From contig CM042564.1 in the NCBI GenBank assembly GCA_023630585.1, forward strand, positions 15,968,242 through 16,032,241: DNA of 64,000 nucleotides, written 5' to 3'. Below, piece after piece: positions 23,618 to 31,700 of the stretch. The number at the start of each line of letters is the position of its first letter. Position 1 is the stretch's first letter. This DNA is from Cranoglanis bouderius (Eukaryota > Chordata > Actinopteri > Siluriformes > Cranoglanididae). A program made the position numbers and the translations under genes. Under the pieces are notes generated by a model. The model was not told the origin of the DNA. It saw only the letters and a list, made by a program, of their open reading frames with translations, and did not search any database.

Positions 23618-26600
23618 AATACTGCACCTTATAGTTTCTGTTATGCACTGTCTTTAGGCATATTGTTTTACTTATGTTTACTTTGATCGTACCGTTTTAA
23701 TTAGACATTACAGATCTTACTTGCGCTACACTGTTTTTCACTGCGTCTACACTGCGAGTGAGGAGCAGCGCGGCCTTGTTACAGATCGCACCCATTATAA
23801 TAAATGACGAAGCACGCAAATACAGCATATAATGACAATAAACTTGAATTAAACTAAACATTTTAAGCAACTCACACCAATTTCCCCAACCCCTTGCACA
23901 CAGTGAAACATTAAGTTTGTGCTCATGCATCACTGTCGTGCTTCCATGCTGCACAAGCTCCGCTTTGTACAGTTTGCAGGTTACAATCTTCTTCATGGCA
24001 CTCAATATAAAATGCCTACTGCCTTAGAAGAAAAAAGTGTGCGACCCAAGTCCTCTGACACTTGATGATTACGCCTCCATCCGATGGTGACTGAGGTCAT
24101 GCTGGGTATAAAAGATAACGCTGACATAAACAGTAAACTGAAGAAATTCCTTGACGTTGCCTCTGGGTATTCTGCTAAAGCTAGCACCATCACATTACGT
24201 GTGTTTGATGTCATGTGCCATCGACTGGGGAATGGCTTATACTTACGGTTTTGTGCTGGGACAGTGATGAACTGGGACAGTGTTACGTGAATTTACATTT
24301 TAATATTTTTTTTGATATCTAGGGCAGTATTCCATACACTTGACCTTTTCCTGTAAATAAAACAGTAAAACAATAAATTACACTTCATGGTCATACAGTA
24401 AATATAAATGTGCTATAGTTATTTATTTCTTTTTCCTTTATGAGAACATCCACATATTTTTATGATTTACCTTAAAATAGATAGTGACAGACCCCTTACA
24501 TTTCATGAAAATCATGGCCTGGGGAAGCTTTTTGACTATTTAACAGTCCTTCAAGGATTTCATGATTTTGCGATCACAGATCAAGCAAACTCCGCATTAT
24601 TTGTAGGAGCTTGCAATTTTTCAAAATTACAGCAGATTTGGGCCAAGATACGTCATGTGACATAATCACAATGCGTGCTCAGCTAAAGTCCTGTTCGATT
24701 CACGTGCGTTGAACATGAGTATAGCTAAAAGGTCTCATTTACCAACAAGCATCACTGTGAAAGCCCACACAAAACAATTTGCTGCAATTGCAATTTCGGC
24801 AATGCGAATAGTTCTCCGCAAAAAAAGCGCAAAAAACTCTGCAAATTGCATTGCAAATTTTGAAGAAAAAAAAAGCCGCAGCAAAATCCAAAAAAATGTT
24901 GGCCACAACAATCACAAAAAAAACTCCACGAAATCCTGTACAGACTGATTTAAGCATTCACATCAGCATAAGTTCAAGTCTACAACTTGAAATGTGGCAC
25001 AATGTATTAAAAATAGAAAACAGCCAAAGTAGAAAGGAATCAGGCAACAAAGCCAAAAAGGACCAGCACTCACCTGCTTTAAAGCGATTATCACACCCCG
25101 CTCTGTATCATGTGCCTCTAGCACTGCTTGATTGGACCCACCATCCCTTAGTGTACAAAGAAGACATGCATCAAGGCTTTTCTCTGTTCTGGCACCCAGG
25201 TGGTGGAATGAACATCCCCTGGCTGTGCAAACAGCTGAGTCACTGCCTTCCTTCAAAAGAAGACTAAAGAACTACCTCTTCACTAAAAGAACTTAAATTA
25301 GTACTTTGTCTAAAATGAAAAATATATATATTTTCTTGTGTTTTTGTTCATGCTGTACTAACCTCCCCAACAAAGTTTTTAGACTGATGGTATTCTTAGT
25401 CCCTGACCGAGTGAACTAGCAGGAGGATGTGTTTTTGAAAGAGACTACAAAGCACTTCTGTAATTTGCACTGGATAAGAGCATCTGCTAAATGCAATAAA
25501 TGTGATTGTAGGCAGCATCCATCAGCTTTTCAAGAAACTTGCTGATAAACCATTGAAGTTTCTTGTAAAACACATCTGTTCTTTTTTTTTTTTCCAGTTT
25601 TGGTGAAAATGTTAGTAGATGGTGATCTGCGTGAAAATGTTAAACATTGTCGGAGTGTTGTTGTTATATTAACAGGCACAGGTAATTGAGAAATGAAAAC
25701 TGGATCTGTCTTGTACTACTGTCAGATATACAGTGTGCTGTCAAGTTGTGTGAAAAAACGTGGAACGTCACCGTGTTAGTTTATCAAGCAACACTCAGGC
25801 CCCGATGAAGGCTTGGTTTCTGTCTTTTCCACACACACTCACTCTCTTTCTCCTCTTTATTACTCCGCTATAACTCTTTCTGTTATTTGGTTTTTTTGGT
25901 GTTGGGGTAAGCCTGGATTCAGCCTGACTGGCAGAAACAATGTGTAAAATGGATGGAAATAGTTGAAGGTCGCACTGATGATGCAAAGTGGTGGATTAGT
26001 CACTTCCAGTTCTTCATGTCTCTGGCATCTCGTTATGTGTTTTCCTCCTGGTCTCCATCAATAGGCCCTGCTAACGTCCTGGCCTCAACCTCATACAGGA
26101 AAAACTGAGGAGCTTAATGCTTTTCTGTCTTTACACATTACGTTGTGAGCTTATGAGCTACACAAACAAGACAGCAGAATGTAAATTGCCTTTTTTGTAT
26201 AATTGTCCTTGGTGTAGTGGTGGGGCTTGATTTTCTGAGTTGATGGATTTACAAAATTTCTGAATTCTCTTTTGGGGACATAATTGCTAAATGAAGAAAG
26301 ATGATAGGAGCACACCAGACTGCAGTGATATTTGGAAAAACTTAATCTTATGTTGGAAACAAATGGATAATTTCACCCAACCAGTTTATGCCTAGTGGAA
26401 ACTTTTTGAGCACATTTTCATATTTGTCCATTTTTTTTATAATGTCTGTGCAGTTATGGGATTAACTTGAATAAAAATAACAAGACTTGTACATGGAACA
26501 TCTTGCTGCATCCACCAAAACTGTACAGTTAATACAGGCAGTACTGTTGCTTGGACAGCAAGGCAAACATTATGTCAAAACATCATGGCCTAATAGTAGT

Positions 26601-26791
26601 ATAAAATATCCAATAATAAAAGTAATATTTATCCTGTCATATTGACATACATCTGTGTTTTCTTACAGAAGTCAGATGCGCTAGCACAGTTAGCAGACCC
26701 ACGATTCAGCCCGTACCAAGGCCATAACTCCTTCAGAGAGAAATACTTCTGTGGCATCACCAAAAAGAATGGAAAAGGCAACGGAAAATAA
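9775..26791 (+). CDS. trmt11: tRNA (guanine(10)-N2)-methyltransferase TRMT11, complete gene, 13 exons
   Basis: TRMT11, activated by TRMT112, methylates N2 of guanosine 10 in tRNAs, using S-adenosylmethionine in the cytoplasm. The exons are 9775-9852, 10044-10109, 10383-10456, 10807-10888, 10980-11072, 12834-12968, 13292-13448, 15053-15133, 16188-16352, 17876-17948, 19322-19456, 22498-22618 and 26669-26791. They sum to 1383 nt, 460 residues plus TAA; human TRMT11 has 463. All introns are GT-AG and phases match throughout. The N-terminal third corresponds to the ferredoxin-like and THUMP region. The methyltransferase domain shows DPFVGTG (residues 223-229, SAM-binding motif I), GTDIDYN (244-250) and the catalytic DPPY (310-313). 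The start has G at -3 and +4. No frameshift or internal stop is seen, so the gene appears functional. Introns carry Tc1-like, MITE, hAT-like and LINE pieces. The exon assignment rests on recalled similarity to the vertebrate protein; transcript data would settle the untranslated ends. Confidence 0.96.
10044..10109 (+). CDS. trmt11: trmt11 exon 2 (residues 27-48)
   Basis: Begins EIKSLLSIVG after a tttag acceptor and ends FNER before gtaaaa. Phase 0 on both sides. Confidence 0.92.
10383..10456 (+). CDS. trmt11: trmt11 exon 3 (residues 49-73)
   Basis: Begins SPFWRLHGLS after a pyrimidine-rich acceptor. The donor is taken at gtaggt after TGT GCC AA, leaving phase 2, which restores Lys with the first base of exon 4 and keeps the conserved ARTVCAKS stretch. 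Confidence 0.92.
10807..10888 (+). CDS. trmt11: trmt11 exon 4 (residues 73-100)
   Basis: Encodes the conserved FELWGHG motif and ends TERM before gtgtgt. Only 91 bp separate it from exon 5. Confidence 0.92.
10980..11072 (+). CDS. trmt11: trmt11 exon 5 (residues 101-131)
   Basis: Encodes TPFLQHESTYKINVYTFNKT and onwards to EKID, matching the vertebrate THUMP-region sequence. Followed by a consensus gtaagt donor. Confidence 0.93.
11223..12793 (-). mobile_element. Tc1-like transposon in trmt11 intron 5, antisense (B)
   Basis: Terminal inverted repeats: the left end starts cagtggtgcttgaaagtttg, and the right end finishes with the near-complement acgaactttcaagcaccactg. TA duplications lie at 11221-11222 and 12794-12795. 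The length is 1571 bp. The element is antisense to trmt11 and makes up about 89% of intron 5, which would otherwise be under 200 bp. Confidence 0.95.
11406..12435 (-). pseudogene. Tc1-like transposase pseudogene of element B
   Basis: The N-terminal part is open from the ATG at 12435 (MARTKEISKDLRKRVVDAHQ) through two helix-turn-helix units to about 12001. The catalytic core is decayed. The first block (WMDETKIELFG) keeps Asp, but the second block reads QQNNETMHTS, with Asn where the family has the catalytic Asp, and it is preceded by a stop. The third block LNPIEMLWKDLKQSV keeps Glu. A TGA replaces the Trp codon after FCTEE at about 11505, and the C terminus continues to GHTRY and a stop at 11406-11408. 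It is not functional. Confidence 0.9.
12834..12968 (+). CDS. trmt11: trmt11 exon 6 (residues 132-176)
   Basis: Encodes ALDFLPFQGKVNL and EDYGLDPNDIP, ending MYFGRF before gtaagt. Lies 40 bp after the end of the intronic Tc1-like copy, so the acceptor is close to the insertion. Confidence 0.94.
13292..13448 (+). CDS. trmt11: trmt11 exon 7 (residues 177-229)
   Basis: Begins IADGQRELIRSHSVKKRHF and ends at DPFVGT plus the first base of the Gly codon. Contains the start of the methyltransferase domain and SAM-binding motif I. Phase 1 at the donor. Confidence 0.96.
13985..14145 (-). repeat. tRNA-derived SINE fragment in trmt11 intron 7
   Basis: Read on the - strand it starts ggcgcggtggtgcagcggcc and contains ggttcgatcc, a good RNA polymerase III B box. 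A tail follows with gtgtggagtttctgtacatg. It is antisense to trmt11. The overlapping open frames on both strands are not genes. Confidence 0.75.
14146..15052. other. Remainder of trmt11 intron 7
   Basis: AT-rich intron without further recognisable elements, ending in a long pyrimidine tract (about 15028-15050) before the exon 8 acceptor. Confidence 0.55.
15053..15133 (+). CDS. trmt11: trmt11 exon 8 (residues 229-256)
   Basis: Encodes GSLLVACSHFGAYVCGTDID and YNTIHGVG, the SAM-binding strand with acidic motif. Enters and leaves in phase 1. Confidence 0.95.
15192..16126 (+). mobile_element. Tc1-like transposon, internally deleted, in trmt11 intron 8 (C)
   Basis: The left end starts cagtggtgtgaagaagtatt and the right end finishes atactttttcacagcactg. 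TA duplications lie at 15190-15191 and 16127-16128. It is 935 bp against about 1.5-1.6 kb for full-length copies. The 3' half of the transposase is missing. It fills most of intron 8, which would otherwise be about 117 bp. It belongs to the same family as element G near the right edge of the window. Confidence 0.93.
15504..15916 (+). pseudogene. Truncated Tc1-like transposase of element C
   Basis: Reads LPKLKEIPEMM near 15507, then KVETHQSGKGYKDISKALGL, PPRAQQRLIQEVTKEPRTTS and IKVTVHDSTVRRHWAK, the two helix-turn-helix units of a Tc1 transposase. The expected start codon is CTG instead of ATG, and stops follow after about 15840. The whole DDE catalytic part is deleted, so this copy could at most be moved by another copy's enzyme. 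Confidence 0.88.
16188..16352 (+). CDS. trmt11: trmt11 exon 9 (residues 256-311)
   Basis: Encodes KNQKWRGPDENIRANLRQYG and VSDASKPVWRKG, ending DAIITD plus the first base of the first Pro of the DPPY motif. The acceptor is 61 bp after the end of element C. Confidence 0.96.
16715..16870 (-). repeat. LINE 3'-tail-like dispersed repeat, partial
   Basis: Contains gtcacaaatcagctttacag, ggcaaggaaaaactctgaca and gaggaaccagactctaaagg, a recognisable set of blocks from a common fish repeat. Its other end (tttatttgtatagcactttt) is seen at 50464-50600. Orientation is assigned from the presumed LINE direction. Confidence 0.6.
17876..17948 (+). CDS. trmt11: trmt11 exon 10 (residues 311-335)
   Basis: Completes DPPYGIREST, the catalytic motif, and continues RRTGSHKEI. 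This exon and the next hold the least conserved loop, which is a few residues shorter than in the human protein. Leaves in phase 2. Confidence 0.94.
18720..19253. mobile_element. Tc1/mariner-type MITE in trmt11 intron 10
   Basis: Ends are inverted: the left starts cagtattgtgcaaaagtttt and the right finishes aaaacttttgcacagtactg. TA flanks lie at 18718-18719 and 19254-19255. It is 534 bp with no intact frame; a short stretch near 18995-19040 (RRTVSGSARCS) resembles transposase helix-turn-helix sequence. It lies 68 bp before exon 11. Confidence 0.92.
19322..19456 (+). CDS. trmt11: trmt11 exon 11 (residues 335-380)
   Basis: Encodes AGESHVPVSMEYHLSDIFAD and GGCLVYWLPVYRPE. The last codon is split as GA|G across the intron, in phase 2. 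Confidence 0.95.
19457..22497. other. trmt11 intron 11
   Basis: About 3 kb. Short open frames on both strands (for example 20641-20928 and 21348-21632) show no domain. A T run lies near 20619-20634. No transposon was recognised with confidence. Confidence 0.5.
22498..22618 (+). CDS. trmt11: trmt11 exon 12 (residues 380-420)
   Basis: Encodes YCEEMVPLHPCLTLISNCEQ and SSHTSRRLITMEK, matching the conserved C-terminal region. Ends in phase 0 before gtttgt, with a GT-rich microsatellite starting within 10 bp of the donor. Confidence 0.95.
22627..22708. repeat. GT-rich microsatellite next to trmt11 exon 12 donor
   Basis: Imperfect (GT)n with GC and CATG interruptions and a pure (GT)10-11 core at about 22661-22682. 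It explains the open frames with long CVCVCV or THTHTH runs on both strands. Confidence 0.9.
23342..23470 (+). mobile_element. hAT-type terminal sequence, left end only
   Basis: Starts taggctgcaactaacgatta, then ataatcgattaatcggtcga, very like the ends of common fish hAT elements that begin TAGGGCTGCAACTAACGATT. Low-complexity T-rich sequence follows. The matching right end was not found, so how far the element extends into 23.5-24.3 kb is unknown. Confidence 0.55.
23549..23616. repeat. Compound microsatellite (TA)n(CATA)n(CA)n
   Basis: Read directly: alternating AT, then three to four ATAC units, then about 20 CA units. Confidence 0.95.
24470..24960. repeat. Possible dispersed repeat in intron 12
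   Basis: The A-rich segment includes tttaccaacaagcatcactg, tgtgaaagcccacacaaaac and several purine-rich adenine runs. Its wording resembles a fish interspersed repeat that I recall but cannot name. The frames here (24709-24948 and 24851-25267) are low-complexity Lys-rich and are not accepted as genes. Confidence 0.35.
25085..25510 (+). mobile_element. LINE 3' fragment in trmt11 intron 12
   Basis: A frame broken by shifts reads like the end of a fish LINE ORF2 (WNEHPLAVQTAESLPSFKRR, then LKNYLFTKRT). The 3' tail has the typical ending gcactggataagagcatctg, ctaaatgcaataaatg. The 5' part is missing, and the orientation is the same as trmt11. Confidence 0.8.
26669..26791 (+). CDS. trmt11: trmt11 exon 13 (residues 421-460 and stop)
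   Basis: Begins KSDALAQLADPRFSPYQGHN and contains SFREKYFCGITKK, with a Lys/Gly/Asn-rich end and TAA at 26789-26791, matching the position of the human stop within a few residues. Confidence 0.96.
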   Translation, partial: KSDALAQLADPRFSPYQGHNSFREKYFCGITKKNGKGNGK

Positions 26792-26858
26792 CTTCCTCGA
26801 ACAAAGGAGAATGATGGATTAAGTTTTAAATGAGCACATTTATACTGCCTATTACTTT

Positions 26859-26934
26859 ATTAAAATTCTCTGTCATTTACTTTTTACTGCTTCTTTTAAA
26901 ACATACATGACTTCAGAATGTGATTTCAATTAAA
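26859..26934 (+). terminator. trmt11: Candidate trmt11 polyadenylation signals
   Basis: ATTAAA hexamers at 26859-26864 and 26929-26934, 68 and 138 bp after the stop. The second is followed by a T-rich tract near 26950, as usual downstream of a cleavage site. No AATAAA occurs closer. Confidence 0.45.
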
Positions 26935-27051
26935 AAAGCCTCTTGTCCTTTTTTTTTGTGTTCTCTTTTATATCTCACTCCAGGTGAAAGCAAGCCCAAA
27001 GGGATCTGATGTTATTTATTACTGCATTATCGCTGAGTATTTAGATAACGT

Positions 27052-27080
27052 GTGAAAGGGATTGCAGTAATCCCTTTCAC
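27052..27080. other. Perfect 12-bp stem, 5-nt loop hairpin
   Basis: gtgaaagggatt at 27052-27063 and its exact complement aatccctttcac at 27069-27080, with loop gcagt. It lies 260 bp after the trmt11 stop, beyond the likely cleavage sites. Confidence 0.8.
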
Positions 27081-27299
27081 GTAGCAAATGCAGCAATGAT
27101 GTAGAGGCAGTTTCACCTACTGTACATTGTGGGAGGATGATGGACTGCTGCTTCCTGTTTTATGAACTTAGTTAAGATAGCTGATTAATGAAACGCTCTT
27201 GAATTTAACTCCAAGAAAATCATCTGGGAGACTTATGTTCAACATAAATTTGGTCCATGAACATTAAGGAAAGCAATTGTTCTTCCTTGGTTGGACATA

Positions 27300-28720
27300 C
27301 AGTGCCCTCCACTAATATTGGCACCCTTGGTAAATATGAGCAAAGAAGGCTGTGAAAAATTCTTTATTGTTTAACCTTTTGATCTTTTGTTAAAAAAATT
27401 CACAAAAATACTCTGCTCTCATGGATATCAAACAATTGCAAACAAAACAGGTTTATAAAAAAAAAAATCTTTGTTAAATATAGGTGTGCAACAATTATTG
27501 GCACCCCATGAATTCATATGAGAAAAATATATTTGAAGTATATTCCCAATGATATTTAAAAATTATTTAGTACACCTGGGTGACTAGGAACAGGAAATTG
27601 TTCAACCATGACTTCCCATTTCACAGGGGTATAAATATGAGGTAACACATAGGCCAAATTCCCTTAGTCATTCATAACAATGGGTAAGACCAAGGAATAT
27701 AGCTGTGATGTGCGGAAAAAGGTTGTTGAGCTTCACAAAATGGGAAGTGGCTATAAGAAAATAGCACAAGCATTGAAAATGCCCATTTCCACCATCAGGG
27801 CAATAATTAAAAAGTCAAAAGTAAAAATCAACCTGGAATTGGACGTGTGTTTATATTGTCTCAACGCACTGTGAAGAGGATGGTTCGAGTGGTTGGAAGG
27901 GTTTCAAGAAAAAAGCCTCTACTCTCATCCAAAAACAAACTCAAGCATCTTCAGTTTGCCAGACACTACTGGAACTTCAAATGGGGTCGGGTTCTATGGT
28001 CAGATGAAACCAAAATAGAACTTTTTGGCAATAAACACCAGAGGTGGTTTTGGTGCACCACAGAGAGGTAGCCATATGGAAAAGTACCTCATGTCCACGG
28101 TTAAATATGGTGGTGGCTCTTTAATGTTTTGGGGCTGTTTTTCTGCCAGAGGACTTGGACATTTTGTTAGGATACATGGCATCATAGACTCTATCAAATA
28201 TCAACAGATATTAAATGAAAACCTGACTGCCTCTGCCAGAAAGCTTAAAATGGGCTGTGGTTGGATCTTCCAGCAGGATAATGATCCAAAACATACATCA
28301 AAATCAACACAAAAATGGTTTACTGACCACAAAATCAAGGTCCTGCCATGGCCATCCCAGTGCCCAGAGATGTATGTGGGCCTTCCCCAAACTGTTGAAA
28401 CAAAGCTGGAAGCGCACAGTTGTATTGGATGTTTATACAACTACAATTTCCCTTCACAAGGGGTCAAGCCCAAGCATGACAATGCCCTTGCTCTTGTGCA
28501 CAAAGAGAGTTCCATGAAGACATGGTTTTCCAAGATTGGGGTGGAAGAACTCAAGTGGCCTGCATAGAGCCCTGAGATCAACCCCACTGAACACCTTTGG
28601 GATAAATTGGAACGCTGACATGACCCAGGCCTCCTCACCTGAAATCAGTTCCTGACCTTACTAATGCTCTTGTGGCTGAATGAGCAAATCCCTACAGCCA
28701 TGATCCAAAATCTAGTGGAA
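27300..28720 (+). mobile_element. Chimeric Tc1-like element (D)
   Basis: The left end starts cagtgccctccactaatatt after TA at 27298-27299 and matches the ends of element E at 35034-36253. The copy follows that family to about 28365 (tggccatcccagt). The sequence then changes to a different family: from atgtatgtgggccttcccca to tctagtgga (28370-28720) it matches the MITE at 63575-63991. The E-type right end is absent. Compared with E, a 111-bp segment (E 35290-35400) is also missing inside the transposase. Confidence 0.85.
27680..28720 (+). pseudogene. Chimeric Tc1-like transposase pseudogene of element D
   Basis: The N terminus is open from the ATG at 27680 (MGKTKEYSCDVRKKVVELHK, helix-turn-helix) to about 27840. 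A 111-bp loss then removes the second helix-turn-helix. The catalytic part reads LWSDETKIELFGNKHQRWFW, GGGSLMFWGC and QQDNDPKHTS, keeping both Asp residues in different frames. From about 28370 the coding changes to another Tc1-like family (SSMKTWFSKIGVEELKWPA, then a stop in place of Gln, then INPTEHLWDKLE), which supplies a third-acid block from the foreign piece. Frameshifts and stops make it non-functional. Confidence 0.82.
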
Positions 28721-28739
28721 TTGTCAACTAAATGTATAT

Positions 28740-31700
28740 TTGCTGAAGGCATATTTATGGAGCCTTCACTTTTTGGAAGAAATTTGTATGTCTGTAAACT
28801 TTAATGCTAAATTATCTGTCTGTGTTGCTCAAATAAGTAATTTTAAGGCATAATGAGTTTAACACGTGTCAAAGTCACAATGTTTAAAGCCTATTCTTAC
28901 CTAGAAAAACGCTATATATGTTAACTTACTCCAATTTAAGTGTTTCATTTGGGGCTTGGCTTTCACTGTTATAAGTGCTTGAAAATATCCTAATTGACAT
29001 TAATCTGCATACCTTCTTTTTGTTTGTAAATGAGCTGTGAAGTTTAAATTGGATGCTCATGAACAGCCAATAAAACTAATAACCAGCAAAAACAACAAGC
29101 ACATGCTCCCTTAGCAAACTAAAGCGGCCAGTGGAGACTGCTTTATTAGATACAGATGGTAGCAAAAACAAATGCTTCCCATTCCCCCACACACTCCACA
29201 ATATGTTTAGGGAAAGAAGAGAACAAATAGCCAAGACGAGACCAAATATCCACCCTCTAGTTCTATATTCTTCACAGTTTGTCAGCAGCTTTTGTTTTTT
29301 TCCCAACCACAGTTTACAAGTGGCCATGCAGTTATCCACCTCAGAATTCTCCACCACAATTTGTGGTGCTCTGTGCTTCCACAAATGTTTATCATGAGCT
29401 ATTGCTTTGAATACGCTCTCCAAAAGAAAGGCAGTCACTTGATGCTAGGGTTTTTTCAATGTGTATAGTTTCAAGTTCCCTTTCTGGCTTCTTGGGATAA
29501 GCCATGAGGACTCCCCCTTCTCTCCTTCACTTCGACCCAAGTAAACAAACAGTCCTTACAGAGGAACAGATGTGTAGTCCAAGCTTGTTGTTTTTTTCCC
29601 CTTTCCCCATCATGGAAATGTGCCACCATGTGACAACTAAGACCAGGTCTAGGAAAAAAAATTTTGTAAGTTTCATTTAGTGTAGGACTTAGTTTAAGAT
29701 GTATGATGTATCTGTACTTGTTCTTATGACTTTCTACTGTTATTCCCAATATTCTCATTGTATATTATATACAGAATATGTCTGAAGAGATCTTTATATT
29801 TCTCTCATTTTTTTTCTCAGGTTTGAACATTTGCATGGGCTGACCTTGACTGAGCAAATTGATTAAAAAGCCAGACAGTGACATCTCAGCTTGTTGTCAC
29901 TACCTTCTGATTCATGTGAAAAGGCTCCCTGAAATGCTGAGTCAGATGTTTGGAATGGTTAAACAGCAATATCTATGGCCAGACTGATATAGTCATTACT
30001 CCCTTAGAGACACAGAGACACAGGGTGGTCAGCATGAAGCAAAGGCCAATTAAGTGCCCCAGCACCGATCTGATAAAGTTCCTCATTTACTGGTTTTGAT
30101 TGATTGGAGCTGTGGGAGGATTTCAGCTAAATGCAATGTAAACATATGCCTCTGTGTGCAAAGACTAACACCAGATGTGTGAGAGCCTCTGGATTGCCTG
30201 TTGTGCATTGTTTCTGTCCAAAGAAAACCTTGTCTCTCCAACAGGGGTTCTTGTCTAATCTAGATAAACATGTTGTATAGAGCTGATATTATTGCTCCTA
30301 GCACTGAACTTAAAATTTGGAGGATATAACGAGGACTGCAGCAACCAGTTAGTTGATAAAATACAGAAATTGTCAACAATGGTAACTTTCTTGTGGCTGT
30401 TCCTTCAAAGGTCACCTGTGATTATCCAAACTGCCCTGCAGATGGTAACATGAGAGCAAGTGTTCCATTCATTCTATACCTAGGACAGTGTTTCACAAAC
30501 CAGTCCTTGCCTCCCACAGCTATCTAACCCCTAGACAGTCTGGAGTATTTGGGCCCCAAGTCTATTTTTGGTATTAGGTCTTCTTGGTTCAGGTGTGTTG
30601 GGAGCTGGGAGAAAGGAAATGTAGGCCCAGGTCCAGAGAATCATTTTGGGCAACGCTGGACAAAAGGTCACTATGGAGTTTCATTATGAACCGAATTAGT
30701 TAAGGATAACTCAATTGCAGGAAATACTGCAAATAATTCATTCTGACTTATGGTGTCTCCTTCAGGTATTTACCTTTTTCCCCAAAGCCTGATAATATAC
30801 TATTGGGACATTTTCAGTATAGTTTGATTCTTATTTATCAGAATAATTTCAAGAGCCAAGTGTGGTAATCACTAATCTCAGTGGTATGTTCTGTCTAGGT
30901 TAGTGTAAGTGTCTACCAAATGATTGTGTCAATCCCATTATTCACTTTAATATTGTCCAGACTGGCTCACACTTCCCTCACCAAATGGAAGGAACAATGT
31001 CTGGAATCTTTAAGATATGGAACATAAGATATTTGATATGTGTCCTTTTGGATGTGGACAGGTCAGTGATCTGGAAATGAACAGTGTCAATGACCGGCCT
31101 GTCCTACAACTTGAAGTCTGCTTCCGCTATCCTGGCCTAATTACAATACCATTATACAACAAGGTTTTCTTAGTACACAGAGGGTCTGTTTTCAACACAT
31201 GATGCACCTAAAGCTCACTTAAGCTCTTCAACTCTCTGGTTCTTATTCAGTTCATCTTAGATTCATAAGTCATGTAATTTCAACTACTGTTAATTATTTT
31301 GTTACTAAAGAATACATAGCTGGACCCACCAATGTGTCCTGGAAGTTTAATGGGTTAATGAATTGTAAAGAGGGCCTTAATAAACAGCAGCATATGAGGA
31401 AGAAGTGATTGAAAAGCAGCTCACAATTAGCTATAATGAAAGAAATTTCTTGGTGTGGTGTTTATCACAACCCTTTTTAATGGTGCAAGATGCCAAATTG
31501 GTAAAAGGTGATCTGTGACTCCAGCTTTAGTACACTTCCCTTTCTGTTCAAACTTACAGATTCCTATTGTCACTATATCCCTATATTTTACAGCAAAAAC
31601 AAGGAGTGTGTGTGTGTGTGTGTATGTGTGTGTGTGGAGGCATAGCTGCCAAACTTTGCTCTCACGGCTGCCTTGCATGGTGGAATGCACTCACAATGAG

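Noticed and set aside
24709..25267. Lys-rich frames of 79 and 138 codons
   Set aside because: A-rich low complexity followed by a LINE 3' fragment out of frame; not a protein gene.
28025..28567. A 180-codon open frame, one of the longest in the window
   Set aside because: It is the chimeric transposase remnant of element D, not a host gene: WSDET and DNDPKHTS blocks and family-specific ends explain it.
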